Made by a program: the position numbers and the translations under genes
Shown here: positions 32,424-34,426 of the stretch, piece by piece
Layout of the letters: each line of letters opens with the position of its first letter
How positions within the stretch are numbered: the first letter of the stretch is position 1
Notes under the pieces: model-generated
What the model was told of the DNA's origin: nothing
The model's database searches: none
The model's input: only the letters and a program-made list of their open reading frames with translations
NCBI GenBank assembly: GCA_016871155.1
Contig: VFZO01000036.1
Location: forward strand, 1-34,426
DNA length: 34,426 nucleotides
Direction of reading: 5' to 3'
DNA from: Acidobacteriota bacterium
GTDB taxonomy: Bacteria; Acidobacteriota; Terriglobia; Bryobacterales; Bryobacteraceae

Positions 32424-34088
32424 TTACTGGAGATAGAACGCGAACAAGGTGTCGCCGGCGGCAACCAGAACATGTTGCTTGCCGTCCACCAGGTAGGTCT
32501 GCGGTGCATTGGAGACCGCGCCGACGCGGGAGTGCCACAGGATCTTTCCTGTCGCCGCGTTGAAGGCCAGGAAGTTGCCGCTTGGGTCACCGCCAAACAG
32601 CAGACCGCTTGCGGTTGTCAGCAGTCCGTTAGTTCCGCCGAAGCCGCCGGAGACCGGATACTTGTGACGCCACTTGATGCGGCCGGTTTTGTAGTCGATC
32701 GCGGTAAGGTAGTTTCCAACCTGCGCCAGTTGCTGCTCATCCTTGCCGCCCAGGCCCATCGCGCCGCGCGGGTCCGTCTCGGTCAGATAGTACATCGCGT
32801 AGGTGTCACTCTGCGGCACATAGAACAGGCCGGTATCGGGGGAGTACGCCGCGGGCGGCCAGTTCGTGGCGCCGTAGTTGTTCGGCGAGACCAGTGTGCC
32901 GCCGACGGTGGAGTCCTTTTCGGGATCCCGAATCGTCTGGCCTTTGGCGTTAATCTCTTTCACCCAATTGACGGTATCGGAGAACTTACTGGTCAGCAGA
33001 TGAGCGCCGTTGGTACGATCCACCACGTAGAAGTAACCGTTCCGGTCGGCATGCAATGCCATCTTTCGCATCTTGCCTTTAAATAAGCCATCTACGAGAA
33101 TCGGCGTTTCGGAGGAGTCCCAGTCGTGCGTATCGTGCGGGTTTAGTTGGTAATACCAGGCCATTCTGCCAGTGTCGACGTTGATTGCCACAAGCGAGCA
33201 CGTATACAGGTTGTCTCCGTCACGGGACTTCGGATTGGTGTAGGACGGTGTGGGATTGCCGGTGCCGAAGATGTAGAGCTTTGTTTCCGGGTCGTAGGCG
33301 CCGGGGATCCAAACGTTCCCACCGCCGACGCGGGCCGCTTCCAGCGTGCCCCAGGATTCCAGGCCAGGGTCGCCTTTCTTCATCGGCACCATGTGCGTGG
33401 TCCACTGCACGTCGCCGGTCTCCGGATCGTGGGCCTGCAGGTAGCCCGGCGCATCCAGGTCGTTGCCGGTTCCGATGAGGATGTGGTTGCCGACGACAAT
33501 GGGCGCCATGGTGGAGAAGTACTGGCGTTCGAACGACGCGATGGGCTTATGCCAGCGTTCCTTGCCGGTGGCCGCGTCCAGGCAGACCAGATAGTTGTCA
33601 GGCGTTTCCATGTAGAGCCACTTACCCCACATGCCCAGTCCCCGGTTGCCGATGTGTGTTCCACCTCGAGTGCGCCAGAAGTAGTGCCAGATAATGTGCC
33701 CGTCGCGGGCGTCGACTGCCCAGGCGTTGTCGGGAGTCGAAAAGTAGAGAACGCCGTCGACCATCAACGGAGAGGCGCGGACAGTAGATCCGCCGCCGCC
33801 AAAATCGGCCGTGCCTTCACCGCCGACGATAGTCGGGTAGCTGGGCCCGCCAAAGCCGCGGAAGCCGCCAGGGGCCTGTCCGCCGGCGCCGCCTGTGATG
33901 CGGGTGGTCCAGGCAAGGGTGAGGTTCTTGACGTTGGCCGGAGTAACCTGCGTCAGCTTGCTGTATCGTTTCGCGGAATAGTCGCCGGAATAAGTGGGCC
34001 ACTCGTTGGAGAGAGGCTTCAGTAGCGAAGCCGGGTCCAGCGTTTGCGCGGCGGCGGCGAGGGAGAGAAGTGCGAGTGCGGTCTTCAT
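32424..34088 (-). CDS. PQQ-dependent alcohol/sugar dehydrogenase (quinoprotein), secreted
   Basis: This 554-residue protein is an eight-bladed quinoprotein propeller with repeated tryptophan-docking motifs such as LDAATGKERW, HDPETGDVQW, INVDTGRMAW, IDYKTGRIKW and FNAATGKILW. GTGNPTP (275-281) carries the expected metal-ligand Asn, N278. The catalytic Asp is D322, followed two positions later by D324 in HDTHDWDSSE, the D-x-D arrangement linked to lanthanide-dependent members. The adjacent Cys pair of methanol dehydrogenases is absent. The signal peptide is MKTALALLSLAAAAQ. The enzyme would oxidise an alcohol or aldose in the periplasm and hand electrons to a cytochrome c. It overlaps the upstream cytochrome-like gene by 4 bp. 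Confidence 0.92.
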   Translation of the reverse strand: MKTALALLSLAAAAQTLDPASLLKPLSNEWPTYSGDYSAKRYSKLTQVTPANVKNLTLAWTTRITGGAGGQAPGGFRGFGGPSYPTIVGGEGTADFGGGGSTVRASPLMVDGVLYFSTPDNAWAVDARDGHIIWHYFWRTRGGTHIGNRGLGMWGKWLYMETPDNYLVCLDAATGKERWHKPIASFERQYFSTMAPIVVGNHILIGTGNDLDAPGYLQAHDPETGDVQWTTHMVPMKKGDPGLESWGTLEAARVGGGNVWIPGAYDPETKLYIFGTGNPTPSYTNPKSRDGDNLYTCSLVAINVDTGRMAWYYQLNPHDTHDWDSSETPILVDGLFKGKMRKMALHADRNGYFYVVDRTNGAHLLTSKFSDTVNWVKEINAKGQTIRDPEKDSTVGGTLVSPNNYGATNWPPAAYSPDTGLFYVPQSDTYAMYYLTETDPRGAMGLGGKDEQQLAQVGNYLTAIDYKTGRIKWRHKYPVSGGFGGTNGLLTTASGLLFGGDPSGNFLAFNAATGKILWHSRVGAVSNAPQTYLVDGKQHVLVAAGDTLFAFYLQ

Positions 34089-34426
34089 TTCACAGTCACC
34101 AAGTAAGCGGTCAGATTGTGGATGTCTTTGTCGGTGTACTTCGACAGCAAGTCCTTGTGCGGTTTCAAGGGGTCTTTCACTTCGACCTTCGGCACAGCGC
34201 CATCGCGGGTGAACGTGCGCTGCACGCCTTCGGCGTCTGTCAGCGTAACGAAGAAATCGTCGATGCGGTTCAGGCGCCCCTCGTGCTTGGCACCGCCCGC
34301 GAGCGTGACGGTAACGGTGGTGGGTGAGACGCGGACGACGGGCGCTCCGCCGCCAAAACCGCGGCCTCCGCCAGTGCCGGGCATCAGCCAGGTCTGCTGC
34401 AACAGTTTGGGATCTGAGATTCGCGA
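34085..34426 (-). CDS. Cytochrome c-like partner of the PQQ dehydrogenase, N-terminus beyond window
   Basis: The minus frame is open to the right edge, so the N-terminal part, including any CxxCH heme site, is missing. The visible part has a glycine-rich segment (MPGTGGGRGFGGGAPVVRV), a small beta domain with TVTVTLAGGAKHEGRLNRI, and ends with DIHNLTAYLVTVK. That end resembles the C-terminal helix of cytochrome c domains (LxAYLxxL). In Acidobacteriota a cytochrome of this form commonly precedes a PQQ dehydrogenase. The 4-bp ATGA overlap with the dehydrogenase supports a functional pair. No heme motif is visible, so the cytochrome call rests on context and the C-terminal pattern. Confidence 0.7.
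   Translation of the reverse strand, partial: SRISDPKLLQQTWLMPGTGGGRGFGGGAPVVRVSPTTVTVTLAGGAKHEGRLNRIDDFFVTLTDAEGVQRTFTRDGAVPKVEVKDPLKPHKDLLSKYTDKDIHNLTAYLVTVK

Noticed and set aside
1-34426. CRISPR array, tRNA/rRNA genes, insertion sequences, phage genes
   Set aside because: I looked for regular repeats, cloverleaf or rRNA-like stretches, transposase motifs and terminal inverted repeats and saw none.

Overview
The window looks like chromosomal DNA from a GC-rich soil Acidobacteriota, most likely of the Bryobacterales/Solibacter group. This is inferred from gene content alone. It carries three large, Oar-like TonB-dependent receptors with an N-terminal carboxypeptidase-regulatory-like domain, two Tat-type sulfatases, a DUF1080 protein, a GMC oxidoreductase with its gluconate-dehydrogenase-subunit-3 partner, BNR propellers and a quinoprotein dehydrogenase. 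There are no rRNA or tRNA genes, CRISPR arrays, insertion sequences or phage genes that I can see.

Layout. (1) 1-294 is the 5' part of a secreted protein. (2) 8065 down to 388 is one minus-strand operon: esterase/propeller fusion, TonB-dependent receptor, PIG-L deacetylase, sulfatase. It resembles a small glycan or ester uptake-and-processing locus. (3) 8104-11300 is a divergent TonB-dependent receptor whose frame is broken twice by single extra bases. (4) 19982 down to 11301 is an eight-gene, tightly packed minus-strand operon: two BNR/sialidase-fold proteins, alpha/beta hydrolase, GMC oxidoreductase, its Tat-bearing small subunit, a tandem DUF1080 protein, Kbl-like transferase, and an exported galactonate-dehydratase-like enolase-superfamily protein. 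The best reading is a largely periplasmic sugar oxidation and cleavage pathway through 3-keto sugars. (5) larE (minus) and a class III aminotransferase (plus) diverge from an 18-bp palindromic gap. (6) 22239-25698 is a third TonB-dependent receptor, broken once. (7) 25699-27362 is a poorly coding, partly AT-rich accessory patch with an orphan C-terminal-like fragment and a helical hypothetical protein. (8) 27363-30051 holds a TPR-like secreted protein, a Dabb protein and a second sulfatase. The remains of a fourth TonB-dependent receptor lie directly upstream of that sulfatase. (9) 30372-34426 holds a small hypothetical protein, a secreted hypothetical protein coupled to a D-threonine-aldolase/D-serine-dehydratase-like enzyme, and a PQQ dehydrogenase coupled to a cytochrome-like partner that runs off the right edge.

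How it works together: most products carry export signals, many unusually short. The general picture is a scavenger of complex organic matter: receptors import large ligands, while sulfatases, deacetylase, esterase, hydrolases and dehydrogenases trim and oxidise them in the periplasm. Several promoters look leaderless, with a -10 hexamer 6-9 nt before ATG. Some sit in very short divergent gaps with overlapping -10 elements on both strands. Receptor genes are the ones that decay: two carry frameshifts and one is reduced to a C-terminal stub.
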